DNA of 13,202 bases, taken from the NCBI GenBank assembly GCA_002067325.1, contig MVQY01000010.1, positions 1-13,202 on the forward strand, given 5' to 3'. The stretch's first letter is position 1, and each line of letters starts with the position of its first letter. Both the position numbers and the translations under genes were made by a program. Shown here in pieces: positions 1-8,015 of this stretch. Source of the DNA: Methanobacterium sp. PtaU1.Bin097 (GTDB lineage Archaea > Methanobacteriota > Methanobacteria > Methanobacteriales > Methanobacteriaceae). A model generated the notes under the pieces. That model had not been told where the DNA came from, did no database searches, and saw only the letters and a program-made list of their open reading frames with translations.

Positions 1-243
1 GTTGAGGGCTTCCTGGGAGATATCAATCCCGATCGTTTGAAAATAGGGGCTGGAAGGGTGGCAAAAATAACCTTCGCCACATCCGATATCCAGAAATGTT
101 TTGGCAGCTGGTGTAGTTTTGCTGAAATATTTAATCCATCGTTTATAAAGGATGGGTTTATCACCCCGGGGAATAAACCTTCCCTGGTGGTATCGTTCAT
201 AATAAGCTTTATCGTAAGAACAATTATTATTCGTTGTAATCAT
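1..243 (-). CDS. SAM-dependent methyltransferase, N-terminal part (runs off left edge)
   Basis: Only the first 81 codons are in the window. Reading leftwards from an ATG at 241-243 (an in-frame stop lies two codons upstream), the protein begins MITTNNNCSYDKAYYERYHQ. At about residues 49-57 it has the class I methyltransferase motif I FLDIGCGEG, followed by GIDIS at about 71-75, the usual acidic end of strand 2 that contacts the SAM ribose. The acceptor substrate cannot be told from this fragment. Its place immediately downstream of the polymerase/ligase gene and in the same direction suggests that it modifies a sugar or lipid of the same polysaccharide, but that is inference. No convincing Shine-Dalgarno sequence precedes the ATG; an extended -10 promoter about 35 bases upstream may give it its own transcript. 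Confidence 0.82.
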   Translation of the reverse strand, partial: MITTNNNCSYDKAYYERYHQGRFIPRGDKPILYKRWIKYFSKTTPAAKTFLDIGCGEGYFCHPSSPYFQTIGIDISQEALN

Positions 244-276
244 TATCTATTTAGCAGAGATTCCAAAATATGGGAA

Positions 277-285
277 ATTATAACA
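277..285 (-). promoter_or_regulatory. Putative extended -10 promoter for the left-edge methyltransferase
   Basis: On the minus strand this reads TGTTATAAT, a perfect extended -10 element (TG-N-TATAAT). No good -35 hexamer is present, which is tolerated with an extended -10. Transcription would start near 269, about 26 bases before the ATG at 243. It lies in the 121-base gap after the polymerase gene. Confidence 0.45.
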
Positions 286-364
286 TGGATAAATACTGAA
301 CGATTTTATTGCCCATTCATCATGTATATCCTCGCAAAGGGCTTGATAACAGGGTGAGGATAGA

Positions 365-1840
365 TTAGTTTTCTTTTTCCGGTCTAGACTGAGAAGATGC
401 GTAAATCTTGGCCGTCGCAATACTCATTCCTAAAATCAGCCAGAGGTTTTTATCCAGCCAGCCATCCAGGAAAAAGTTTTGGATTATCAGACTGAATAAA
501 ACCGCCAGGGTAGAAAGGTAAATGTATAATTGTGTAACATTATCCGGGCTGATTTTGGTGATAACCCTGGAAAGGTGGCGATATGCGCTGCTAATCAATA
601 GAATAAAAATGAAAAGAGCGATAAAACCGTTGTCGGCAGCAAAGGATATATACATGTTATGGGCGCCTTTTTCGGTGTTTTCTAATAATTTAATGATTCC
701 AAATGGGTCATAATCTTTGGCTACAGCAGAACTGTTGCCAATGCCGACTCCTAAAAAAGGGTTGTGCAGGGCTGTGTTGGCACTGGCTGTCCAGGTTAAT
801 ACTCTTTCAGAACCTAACTGCCATACTTCCCCTTTTTTAGCCAATTGAATCTCAGACCCGATCCTCTCCCGGAAAGAGGAGAACAGGATTATCCCGCCCA
901 TCAAAAGGATAACAAAGAAGAAAATTAAACATTTATGGGCACGTTGTATTCTTTTGCTGCGGAGAATGATAAAGAAAAATAAGGCGCCTACCCCAATCAT
1001 TGCACCAATGGAATAAGTTGTGAGCAGGCCGAAAAGGAAAATGAAAAACATGCAGCTGGCAATAAGCTTAATTGCCAGCGACTTTGAAGAATAAAGCAAA
1101 ACTCCCAGGGCAAATCCCAACCCGACTGATAATTGCATGGCGAAGTAATTAGGATCCGCTGCCGTTCCGGTTTCCCTGCTCAGCGCCATATATCCATATA
1201 CTTGCTCTCCTGTGAACTTGAAAGGCAAAAGGTCTGTTTTATCAATAAGCACAATAGAAGCTGCGAAAGCATTGCTTAACAAAACAACCCAGCCCAGCTG
1301 TTCCAGTTTTGCAGGCGTATCAATTAAATTGATAATCAAAAAGGTGAAGATAAACAGCTGCAGCATGGTTTTCATATACCAGGCGCTGTTGGCAGTATCC
1401 AGACCAGCAATGGAGCTGGCTGTCATTAATATGGCCAGCAAAAATAGATGCCAGTATTCCCTGGCAGGCGTAATAGTTGTATTCTTGAGTAAATAACTGA
1501 TTGTCCACAGAAGGCCCAGGAGCATCCCCAGAATGGGCAGAACGGTCAAATAAGTGATAATCCGTGAAAAAAAGCCCAAAGGAATGACCCCTGCCATGAT
1601 ATAAAGCAGGTAATGGGGTCGGTTTACGATAAAAGGTAAGCATCCGATAAATATGATAAATCCGAGGAATCCGGCCATTAATGAAGGCTTGCTCAACAGG
1701 ATAGTGATTATTGTTGTGGATAATAACAAGATCGCTAAGAAAAGGAGCGGAATGTATTTCCTTAGCTGATTGAACATATGGTTTTCTGCTTGATTCTCAT
1801 TCGATTTCATGTTCATATGTTTGCAAACTACTATGGGCAT
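365..1840 (-). CDS. O-antigen polymerase/ligase-family membrane protein (Wzy/WaaL-like)
   Basis: A 491-residue, very hydrophobic protein with about ten to twelve predicted membrane segments, starting near residue 29. It carries landmarks of the O-antigen ligase/polymerase (Wzy_C) family: ADPNYFA at about 228-234, a long extracytoplasmic loop at about 322-400 with R346, HNPFLGVGIGN at about 359-369, and GAHNMYIS around H394. Such proteins polymerise lipid-linked repeat units outside the membrane or transfer the finished glycan to an acceptor; sequence alone does not separate the two roles. The ATG at 1840 overlaps the end of the upstream glycosyltransferase gene by 10 bases, suggesting translational coupling. 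No start has a clear ribosome-binding site, and Met9, Met11 or Met22 are also possible starts, all before the first membrane segment. In this cluster it most likely works after the Wzx-like flippase. Confidence 0.85.
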   Translation of the reverse strand: MPIVVCKHMNMKSNENQAENHMFNQLRKYIPLLFLAILLLSTTIITILLSKPSLMAGFLGFIIFIGCLPFIVNRPHYLLYIMAGVIPLGFFSRIITYLTVLPILGMLLGLLWTISYLLKNTTITPAREYWHLFLLAILMTASSIAGLDTANSAWYMKTMLQLFIFTFLIINLIDTPAKLEQLGWVVLLSNAFAASIVLIDKTDLLPFKFTGEQVYGYMALSRETGTAADPNYFAMQLSVGLGFALGVLLYSSKSLAIKLIASCMFFIFLFGLLTTYSIGAMIGVGALFFFIILRSKRIQRAHKCLIFFFVILLMGGIILFSSFRERIGSEIQLAKKGEVWQLGSERVLTWTASANTALHNPFLGVGIGNSSAVAKDYDPFGIIKLLENTEKGAHNMYISFAADNGFIALFIFILLISSAYRHLSRVITKISPDNVTQLYIYLSTLAVLFSLIIQNFFLDGWLDKNLWLILGMSIATAKIYASSQSRPEKEN

Positions 1841-3126
1841 AACTTGGTGAATTCTGCTGCTAATTGCCGGGAAAGCTCTCTCCGGTTAAATCGGGAGATA
1901 AACTCCTTATCTGGATGATAGACATTTTGGTTGTTTTTATGGGCAACGTACATTTTGTAGATTTTATCAGAAATGCCTGGAATATTAGTAGGCAGCACCG
2001 ATTCCCCCATATTGCCTTTCCTGATGATTTCAGTCGCTTCGCCAGGATTTACTAATCCCAGAATTGGCCGCTGGGTGAGCATATATTCGAATAGCTTTGC
2101 TGGGATAAACAAATGTTCGTTTTTTTCTTCACTGCCCCCGATTAAAACCAAAACGCTGGATTGTTTTAAATAAGATAAAGTTTGTTTATGGCTGATGACT
2201 CCTGCCAACTCTATATTATTCTGTAATCCTAGTTGAGCAATCAGGATAGATAGTTCAGGGGGAATATTCCCAATAAATCTTACCAAGATATCTGAAGGTG
2301 GAATTTCCGGGTGTGTATCCAGCATTAAGCGAAGGGCTTTTAACAGGTAATCAGGTTTTCGCGGTCCATAAAACCAGCCCGCGTGGGTGAGTATGAATTT
2401 ATTGCCTGAGGTCTCGGCTATATTTAGATTTTCAAATAAATCAGGGTCATAACCATTCGTAATAGTGACAAATTTCTCTGCCGGGATAGCAGGATAACAA
2501 TCCCGGTACAGTTTTTCGATGCTTTGTGTTGTTACGATGACTCTGTCGCAAGCGTTAACTGTCTTGGATTCCAGTCTCTCATTCAATTTCTGATGGTAAT
2601 GGGGACCTTTCCAGTAGGGGTTATGTGCCCAGGGATCCCTGAAATCCACAACCCAGGGCAACCGGGTATGTTTTTTCAGCCTGTATCCAATCTCCATGCT
2701 GGAAAAGGGACCTCCGGTAGTATATATCGCATCCCATTGCCCCTTAGCCAGGATTCTTTGAGTTTCTTTACAGGCATAGGGCACCCAGCCGACATATTCA
2801 TCGGGGAAAGCAATATGCCGAATAACTGTCTTTATTGCCGGAACCAGACACTTTTTTATCAGGGAAGGTTTTTTCTGCAGGTTTCCTGCCGGAGTTCCGG
2901 AATGGGAATATTTTCGCCCTATCATATCGGTGCGATATATTTGGACTTCGGGAGGGATAACGCTTAATAACTCATTATCAATAGCCTGGTAATATTGGGG
3001 CTTTGCTGTCAGAAGAGTTGGTTTCCATCCGAACTCAGTAAGAAAACGGGCAAAACCGGCTATTCGATGAGTGGCGACAGCATTAGCCGGGGGAGCGAAA
3101 AAAGATATCATTAAGACATTTTTCAT
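1831..3126 (-). CDS. Glycosyltransferase, GT4-like (GT-B fold)
   Basis: A 431-residue cytosolic or membrane-associated glycosyltransferase. The N-terminal domain opens with VLMISFFAPPANAVATHR and includes YTTGGPFSSMEIG (about 135-147) and VVDFRDPW (about 159-166), typical of WbuB-like family 4 enzymes. The C-terminal donor-binding domain has THAGWFYGPRKPDYLLKAL (about 247-265), VRFIGNIP, and LFIPAKLFEYML (about 339-350), the usual nucleotide-sugar binding region ending in a conserved Glu. It would add one sugar to the lipid-linked repeat; donor and linkage cannot be read from sequence. It overlaps the downstream polymerase gene by 10 bases and lies 161 bases from wecC. Upstream GAAGGT is too far from the ATG to be a good ribosome-binding site. 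It resembles the second glycosyltransferase (4605-5789) in layout but is much less AT-rich. Confidence 0.87.
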   Translation of the reverse strand: MKNVLMISFFAPPANAVATHRIAGFARFLTEFGWKPTLLTAKPQYYQAIDNELLSVIPPEVQIYRTDMIGRKYSHSGTPAGNLQKKPSLIKKCLVPAIKTVIRHIAFPDEYVGWVPYACKETQRILAKGQWDAIYTTGGPFSSMEIGYRLKKHTRLPWVVDFRDPWAHNPYWKGPHYHQKLNERLESKTVNACDRVIVTTQSIEKLYRDCYPAIPAEKFVTITNGYDPDLFENLNIAETSGNKFILTHAGWFYGPRKPDYLLKALRLMLDTHPEIPPSDILVRFIGNIPPELSILIAQLGLQNNIELAGVISHKQTLSYLKQSSVLVLIGGSEEKNEHLFIPAKLFEYMLTQRPILGLVNPGEATEIIRKGNMGESVLPTNIPGISDKIYKMYVAHKNNQNVYHPDKEFISRFNRRELSRQLAAEFTKLCP

Positions 3127-3287
3127 GGGATTATTTTAATATTACCTTCAAATTAGTGATGATGATTTATAGAATTATCCTGTTTTTAAAAGTGCACATC
3201 ATAACATTATGATTTCTGAGGGATTAAATCGAACCAATCATAAACGTCAGGAACTGGTTCCCCATCCGAAGTTGCAGAGGGCCCCTT

Positions 3288-4514
3288 TTACTTTTTCCAA
3301 ATCCCCCTGGTATCAAGGATAAAACAATTGGGATTCTGTTTTAATAAAGATTCAGGGTCAATGATTTTATAGATAGAATGATTTACCAGCAAAATAACCG
3401 CTTGAACTTTATTGAAAATGGTATCCAAAGGGATTGAAGTAAAGCCCAGTTTTTCAATATGGGCGTGAGGTTCATTGATCTTAACATTATATCCTTGAGC
3501 GATAAGTTTTTGGGTGATATGCAAAGCGGGGCTTTCTCTCAGGTCATCCACATCGGCTTTGTAAGTGAGGCCTAAAACCGCAATGGTCACATCTTCGGGT
3601 TTATCCTGTTTAAATCGATTGTTGATTAATCCTGTTATATAATCCGGCATCGAATCATTTACATTTCTGGCCGCTGTGATAAGCGGGGTAAGGGTTGGGT
3701 TGATTTGGACAATAAACCAGGGATCCACGGCGATGCAATGCCCTCCTACGCCGGGGCCGGGATTTAAGATATTGACCCTAGGATGCCGATTGGCCAGAGA
3801 AATCACTTCCCAAACATCAATTCCCATATAATCACATATTTTCCGGAGCTCATTGGCAAAAGCAATGTTAACATCCCGGTAGGAATTCTCGACTAATTTT
3901 GACATCTCGGCTGTCGTGGCATCGGTCAGGAAAATATTCCCTTCCACAAAAGATGAATATATCTCCTTGGCTTTTTCGGCGGAAATGGGGTTTATTCCTC
4001 CAACAATCCGGTCATTGCTGACTAATTCAATTAAGATCCTGCCGGGAAGGACTCTTTCGGGGCAAAATGCAACATAAATATCTTCCCCAACTTTTAATCC
4101 GCTCCTGGAGATGACTTTTGCCAGCAAACCGGCAGTTGTGCCGGGAGGCACGGTGGATTCCAATATGACTAGGTCCCCTTTTTTTAAGTAGGGTAAAATG
4201 CTTTCTCCTGCCTTCTCCACAAAAGATAAATCCGCCTCTTTATTGTCCAGAAAAGGAGTCGGGACACAGATGATGAAGGCATCTGCTGGGGATGGGGTCT
4301 TGTGAACCGTGAGATTTCCGCTGTTGACCGCGGCTTTGATAAGCAGGTCTAAATCGGGTTCACAGACAGGAGAATGGCCATTTTTTACACAGTTAATAAT
4401 ATTATCGTTGACATCAACCCCAATTATTTGATGCCCCTTGGTCGCTAAAATACTGGCCGTTGGTAACCCTATGTATCCTAATCCAACAATACAAATAGTC
4501 TTTTTTAATACCAT
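3288..4514 (-). CDS. wecC: UDP-N-acetyl-D-mannosamine 6-dehydrogenase
   Basis: A 408-residue member of the UDP-glucose/GDP-mannose dehydrogenase family, which oxidises C6 of UDP-ManNAc to UDP-ManNAcA with two NAD+. The N-terminal Rossmann domain has GLGYIG at 11-16 and the NAD-ribose acid D34 (VDVN). FCPERVLPG (150-158), K206 and N210 (EMSKLVEN) and the catalytic cysteine C260 in GPGVGGHCIAVDPWF are all present. That last motif is the form typical of WecC rather than of UDP-glucose dehydrogenases or WbpA/TviB. GLTYKADVDDLRESPA in the C-terminal domain is also characteristic. The ATG at 4514 is preceded by GGAG (4523-4526 on the complement), 8 bases away. The expected partner, the UDP-GlcNAc 2-epimerase WecB, is not in the window. 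The product would be the acidic sugar donor for one of the neighbouring glycosyltransferases. Confidence 0.93.
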   Translation of the reverse strand: MVLKKTICIVGLGYIGLPTASILATKGHQIIGVDVNDNIINCVKNGHSPVCEPDLDLLIKAAVNSGNLTVHKTPSPADAFIICVPTPFLDNKEADLSFVEKAGESILPYLKKGDLVILESTVPPGTTAGLLAKVISRSGLKVGEDIYVAFCPERVLPGRILIELVSNDRIVGGINPISAEKAKEIYSSFVEGNIFLTDATTAEMSKLVENSYRDVNIAFANELRKICDYMGIDVWEVISLANRHPRVNILNPGPGVGGHCIAVDPWFIVQINPTLTPLITAARNVNDSMPDYITGLINNRFKQDKPEDVTIAVLGLTYKADVDDLRESPALHITQKLIAQGYNVKINEPHAHIEKLGFTSIPLDTIFNKVQAVILLVNHSIYKIIDPESLLKQNPNCFILDTRGIWKK

Positions 4515-4604
4515 GAATTATTCTCCACATATATTTTTAAAATATTGCTTTATGATTTATAAATATTTATGTAAATATTACTAGTATATTAATATCAGAA
4601 TATT

Positions 4605-5789
4605 TTATTTTAATGAGTTACTCAATTTTATAAATTGTTCTGCAGCTTTTTTCGATGCTATTGGTAAAGGAATTTTTAATTTATCCTTATTACGAAAAAT
4701 ATTAACTAATAAGTTATAAATGTCTTTAGGGGAATCTTGATCAGCGTAATAGTAATTTAAAATAGTTGAATTGTATTCAGCCTCTTTATTTTTATAGCCT
4801 AAGAATATTATCGGTACGCCTAAAGATAGGTATTCATAAAATTTCCCCGGAATTGTTAAAGCCGAAATAGGTTCTTTATGTTGAATAACCAATGCTGCAT
4901 CAGCGTTATATATCTCTTCTATCATTTTATTTGTATCTAACATTCCAAGAAATGAGACCATTTTATTATTACTTATTTCCTTATAAATACTATCATTTAT
5001 CCAACCTGCTAAGTTAATCTGGATATTATCTTGGAAATTATAATCTTGAATAACTTTTAATAATACTGCAATGTTTCTTGTCCCAGTTAATGATCCTGTA
5101 TGAATTAAAACTAATTTTGATGTGGTAATTTTCCTGATTGATGCTCTCTCTCTTTTGCTTTTAATATTTGATCCTGGATAAATATAATAAACTTTGTTCG
5201 TGTTTAACCTTTTTTTATAATAATCCCTACATGCTTTTGTTAGGCAAATAATGGCATCAGCATTTTTTAATAATTCTTCCGTATAAGACAGCATTTTGTA
5301 ATCGTGTCTAGATAATAAATAACTAGGAGGACAAAGACCTTCAAAAATTAGGGGATCTTGGAGTTCTGCTATCCACTTGACTTTGTATTTGTTAGCTATT
5401 TCGTAAGCTGCTATATGAACTACTGGGGAGCCTCCTGTACTATATATAAAATCGAAATTATTCAAATTTACTTTTGATTTAATTAAATATTTATATACTA
5501 AATAGTGCCATTTCCAGTAGGCTGATTTGTTATGAAATGTGTGATAAAGCTGTATATACTTTAAAATGATTCTTTCGATTTTATTAAATATTGATGTTAA
5601 TAATGTATTAATTAAAGAATTTAAAACTATGATATCGATGCTTTTATTAATATCTTTTTGTGATTGATATTGGGTAATAATTGTTATATCATGCCCTGCT
5701 AAAATTAATTCATTTACTCTTGTTTCGATAAAGGCTGAAGAAGAAGAACCTGGTTGTCCATACCTAATAGTCAAGATTAAGTAACGCAT
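4605..5789 (-). CDS. Glycosyltransferase, GT4-like
   Basis: A 394-residue GT-B glycosyltransferase beginning MRYLILTIRYGQPGSSSSAF, an N-terminal pattern seen in polysaccharide GT4 enzymes. FIYSTGGSPVVHIA (about 114-127) and WIAELQDPLIF (about 139-149) match the FRDPW region of the other glycosyltransferase. The donor domain has LIHTGSLTGTRN (about 228-239), INLAGW, and ALTIPGKFYEYLSLGVPII (about 310-328). Donor and acceptor are unknown. The ATG is 2 bases after the stop of the upstream methyltransferase and no Shine-Dalgarno sequence is visible in the A/T-rich junction, so coupled translation is likely. It belongs to the AT-rich block 4515-7981, whose composition differs from the flanking genes. 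The 90-base gap to wecC is nearly all A/T and holds no clear promoter or terminator. Confidence 0.85.
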   Translation of the reverse strand: MRYLILTIRYGQPGSSSSAFIETRVNELILAGHDITIITQYQSQKDINKSIDIIVLNSLINTLLTSIFNKIERIILKYIQLYHTFHNKSAYWKWHYLVYKYLIKSKVNLNNFDFIYSTGGSPVVHIAAYEIANKYKVKWIAELQDPLIFEGLCPPSYLLSRHDYKMLSYTEELLKNADAIICLTKACRDYYKKRLNTNKVYYIYPGSNIKSKRERASIRKITTSKLVLIHTGSLTGTRNIAVLLKVIQDYNFQDNIQINLAGWINDSIYKEISNNKMVSFLGMLDTNKMIEEIYNADAALVIQHKEPISALTIPGKFYEYLSLGVPIIFLGYKNKEAEYNSTILNYYYADQDSPKDIYNLLVNIFRNKDKLKIPLPIASKKAAEQFIKLSNSLK

Positions 5790-5791
5790 AT

Positions 5792-6517
5792 TTATTGTTT
5801 TTTTAAAAGAATAAATACTTTTAAATATCCTTGGTATGCAAAAAAGTTATCCAGTTTCATTATTATGCTTTTAAAAGGTCTTGGTAAATTACTGTATATA
5901 AGTGATTTAGATAATATTATTGTGTCAATTAATTCTATAGAGGAATTTATGATAGATAATTCCGAATTAATATCTCTAATACGATATTCTTTAGGATAAG
6001 GCCATTGTTTCCTTACTAATTTATAAAGATATCCCAATCGATAAGGAAAAGAGTAATGATTTGGTATACCAATTATAATTAACCCCCCTTTTTTTGTTAT
6101 GCGAACCATATTTTCAATAAAAGCTATTCTTTGTTTAAAATTAAAATGCTCTATTACTCCAGCATTGAAAGTAATGTCGAAAAATGAATTATTATCTTTA
6201 TATAAAAAGAAATCACTTTCTATAAAAGTAGCTTTTATTTTATGAGAATCGAAAAATATCTTTGATAATCTAAGAGCCTGTCCATTATTATCTAGCAAGT
6301 ATTTAGTAAAGTTGCAGGGAAGTAAGGCTGTTGTTATACCAAAAGATGATCCGACTTCAATAATATTAGGATCTTCCATGCAGTATTTTTTACTATATTG
6401 AATTATGCAATTTATTAAATCTTTTTGGAAAATACTAGGATTATTATAATTTTTAAACAATTGCTCTATTGTGGTTTGGTTACTAATAGAAAACCATTTA
6501 TTTTTATCAGTATTCAT
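5792..6517 (-). CDS. Class I SAM-dependent methyltransferase
   Basis: A 241-residue protein with the class I methyltransferase fold. Motif I is IIEVGSSFG (52-60), an acidic residue follows in KYLLDNNGQA (about 72-81), ESDFF (100-104) fits motif II, FNAGVIEHF (117-125) is the characteristic motif after strand 4, and KKGGLIIIGIPNHYSFP (about 142-158) closes the core. The C-terminus has a basic, hydrophobic stretch (YRLGYLYKLVRK). The methyl acceptor is unknown; because the gene sits between the flippase and a glycosyltransferase, an O-methylation of a sugar in the repeat unit is plausible. It starts 6 bases after the flippase stop and ends 2 bases before the glycosyltransferase start, with no visible ribosome-binding site, as expected in a coupled operon. 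It is strongly AT-rich like both neighbours. Confidence 0.82.
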   Translation of the reverse strand: MNTDKNKWFSISNQTTIEQLFKNYNNPSIFQKDLINCIIQYSKKYCMEDPNIIEVGSSFGITTALLPCNFTKYLLDNNGQALRLSKIFFDSHKIKATFIESDFFLYKDNNSFFDITFNAGVIEHFNFKQRIAFIENMVRITKKGGLIIIGIPNHYSFPYRLGYLYKLVRKQWPYPKEYRIRDINSELSIINSSIELIDTIILSKSLIYSNLPRPFKSIIMKLDNFFAYQGYLKVFILLKKQ

Positions 6518-6523
6518 ATTTTT

Positions 6524-7981
6524 TTATCTGTTATTCTTGAAATCTATAAGTAATGTTTTTATTATAAAAGGATTGATGATTCTTAAATAAAATAAGATCA
6601 ATAATGAAGTAAAGAAAATGATAAAACGTAAAATAATATCATATATTATATTAGGTAAAGGAGTAATGACATAGTTTAACACAAGAACACTAACCGCGAT
6701 AATAATCAAGTACATAGATTTATAATTAAAATATTGAATAGGATAATATTTATTTGAAAATAAATAAGTTAAAAAGAACAAAATACCGTTTGAAATAATT
6801 GATGTTACAGCTGCACCTACAAGTCCGTACTTGGATATCAATATGTAATTTAGTAAAATGTTGATCGCTGAAACCAATAAAATAATATTTGATGTTATAT
6901 ATACTTTATTCTTAAGCCATAAGCCTGTTACTATAATAGTTTGTAATCCCAGAAAAATATTGGAGATGATTATAAACGGAATTAATTTATATGATTCATG
7001 AAAAGCAGAGGAAGCGATGATTGAAACAATGCTATTTGAGAAAAGAGATATTGCTAAACCAACAAGAATTAATATCAATAAATAGGCTTGGAATATTTTA
7101 CTATATAAAAGTTTGTTATCTTCCCTGTTTGACAGTTTAAATAAAATAGGAGGCCAAGCAATTTGAAATGGATTAACCAAAAGAATACCAATAATCATGC
7201 CTAGTTTATTGCCAAAAGCATAAATACCTGTTTGGCTTAAATTTAAGAAATGATTAATGAAATATCTGTTTGAGTTACCTATTATCCAAGTGCAAATACC
7301 ACCAGGAATAAAAGGAAGTCCAAAATATAATAATTTATAAAGATGCTTTTTTGAGAAATAACACCCGTATAACTTAAACATATATGGAATAAAAAGAACG
7401 TCAACAGATAATGCCGATATTAAATTGGACAATATTACTCCTAATACACCTAATTTTACTATGATTATGAAGTAGATACATAGCAGGATATTTAGTAATA
7501 ATTTTGAAAATGAAATCATAATGTAATGGTAAGGTTTTTCTTTTGCCCGATAAACTGAAAGAGGGATTGTATTCAGTACATCAAACATTAAACTTAGGGA
7601 TGCAAGAAATACAATTTGAGAATATTGGCGGTCATTGAGTAATAAGATGGATAAATAATTGGCGAAAAATTGGATTATAAAAAAGAACAAAAAACTGACT
7701 GACATTAAAAATATTAACGCTGTACTGACTGTTAATTTTCTTTCTTCTTCGGTATTACAATCTTTATAATAAACCTTGAATAATGCTGTTCCAATTCCAG
7801 CCGAAATAATAATTCCTAAAATACTATTGAATGATGTCAATAAATCTAAAACGCCATAATCTTTTGGTGTTAAGATTCTTGTATATACCGGTAAGAGTAT
7901 AAAATTGATAGCACTGGAGGCGACAGATCCTAATCCGTAGATGAATGTTTGTTTTCCCAGTTGTTTTATTTCATTAAACAT
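6524..7981 (-). CDS. Polysaccharide flippase, Wzx-like (MOP superfamily)
   Basis: A 485-residue integral membrane protein with roughly 12 to 14 hydrophobic segments, the usual size for Wzx/PST exporters. The N-terminus FIYGLGSVASSAINFILLPVYTRILTPKDYGVLDLL is diagnostic of the polysaccharide biosynthesis (RfbX/Wzx, MurJ-related) family: an amphipathic start, then LPVYTRILTPxDYG. It should move undecaprenyl-linked repeat units from the inner to the outer face of the membrane for the polymerase encoded at 365-1840. It follows the TPR gene by 34 bases and precedes the methyltransferase by 6. It lies in the very AT-rich block; one sampled 60-base line (6841-6900) has 12 G/C. No Shine-Dalgarno sequence is evident before the ATG at 7981. 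Confidence 0.9.
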   Translation of the reverse strand: MFNEIKQLGKQTFIYGLGSVASSAINFILLPVYTRILTPKDYGVLDLLTSFNSILGIIISAGIGTALFKVYYKDCNTEEERKLTVSTALIFLMSVSFLFFFIIQFFANYLSILLLNDRQYSQIVFLASLSLMFDVLNTIPLSVYRAKEKPYHYIMISFSKLLLNILLCIYFIIIVKLGVLGVILSNLISALSVDVLFIPYMFKLYGCYFSKKHLYKLLYFGLPFIPGGICTWIIGNSNRYFINHFLNLSQTGIYAFGNKLGMIIGILLVNPFQIAWPPILFKLSNREDNKLLYSKIFQAYLLILILVGLAISLFSNSIVSIIASSAFHESYKLIPFIIISNIFLGLQTIIVTGLWLKNKVYITSNIILLVSAINILLNYILISKYGLVGAAVTSIISNGILFFLTYLFSNKYYPIQYFNYKSMYLIIIAVSVLVLNYVITPLPNIIYDIILRFIIFFTSLLILFYLRIINPFIIKTLLIDFKNNR

Positions 7982-8015
7982 AAAATAGTATGTTCTGGTA
8001 TCAAGTTGGAGTTGA

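Noticed and set aside
308..361. 6-bp inverted repeat (ATCCTC/GAGGAT type) after the polymerase gene
   Set aside because: The loop is over 20 bases and there is no T-run, so it is unlikely to be a terminator.
4403..4414. TTGAC-like site within wecC (GTTGACATCAAC)
   Set aside because: It is not a true inverted repeat of TTGAC/GTCAA and is explained by conserved codons of the NAD-binding motif VDVN.
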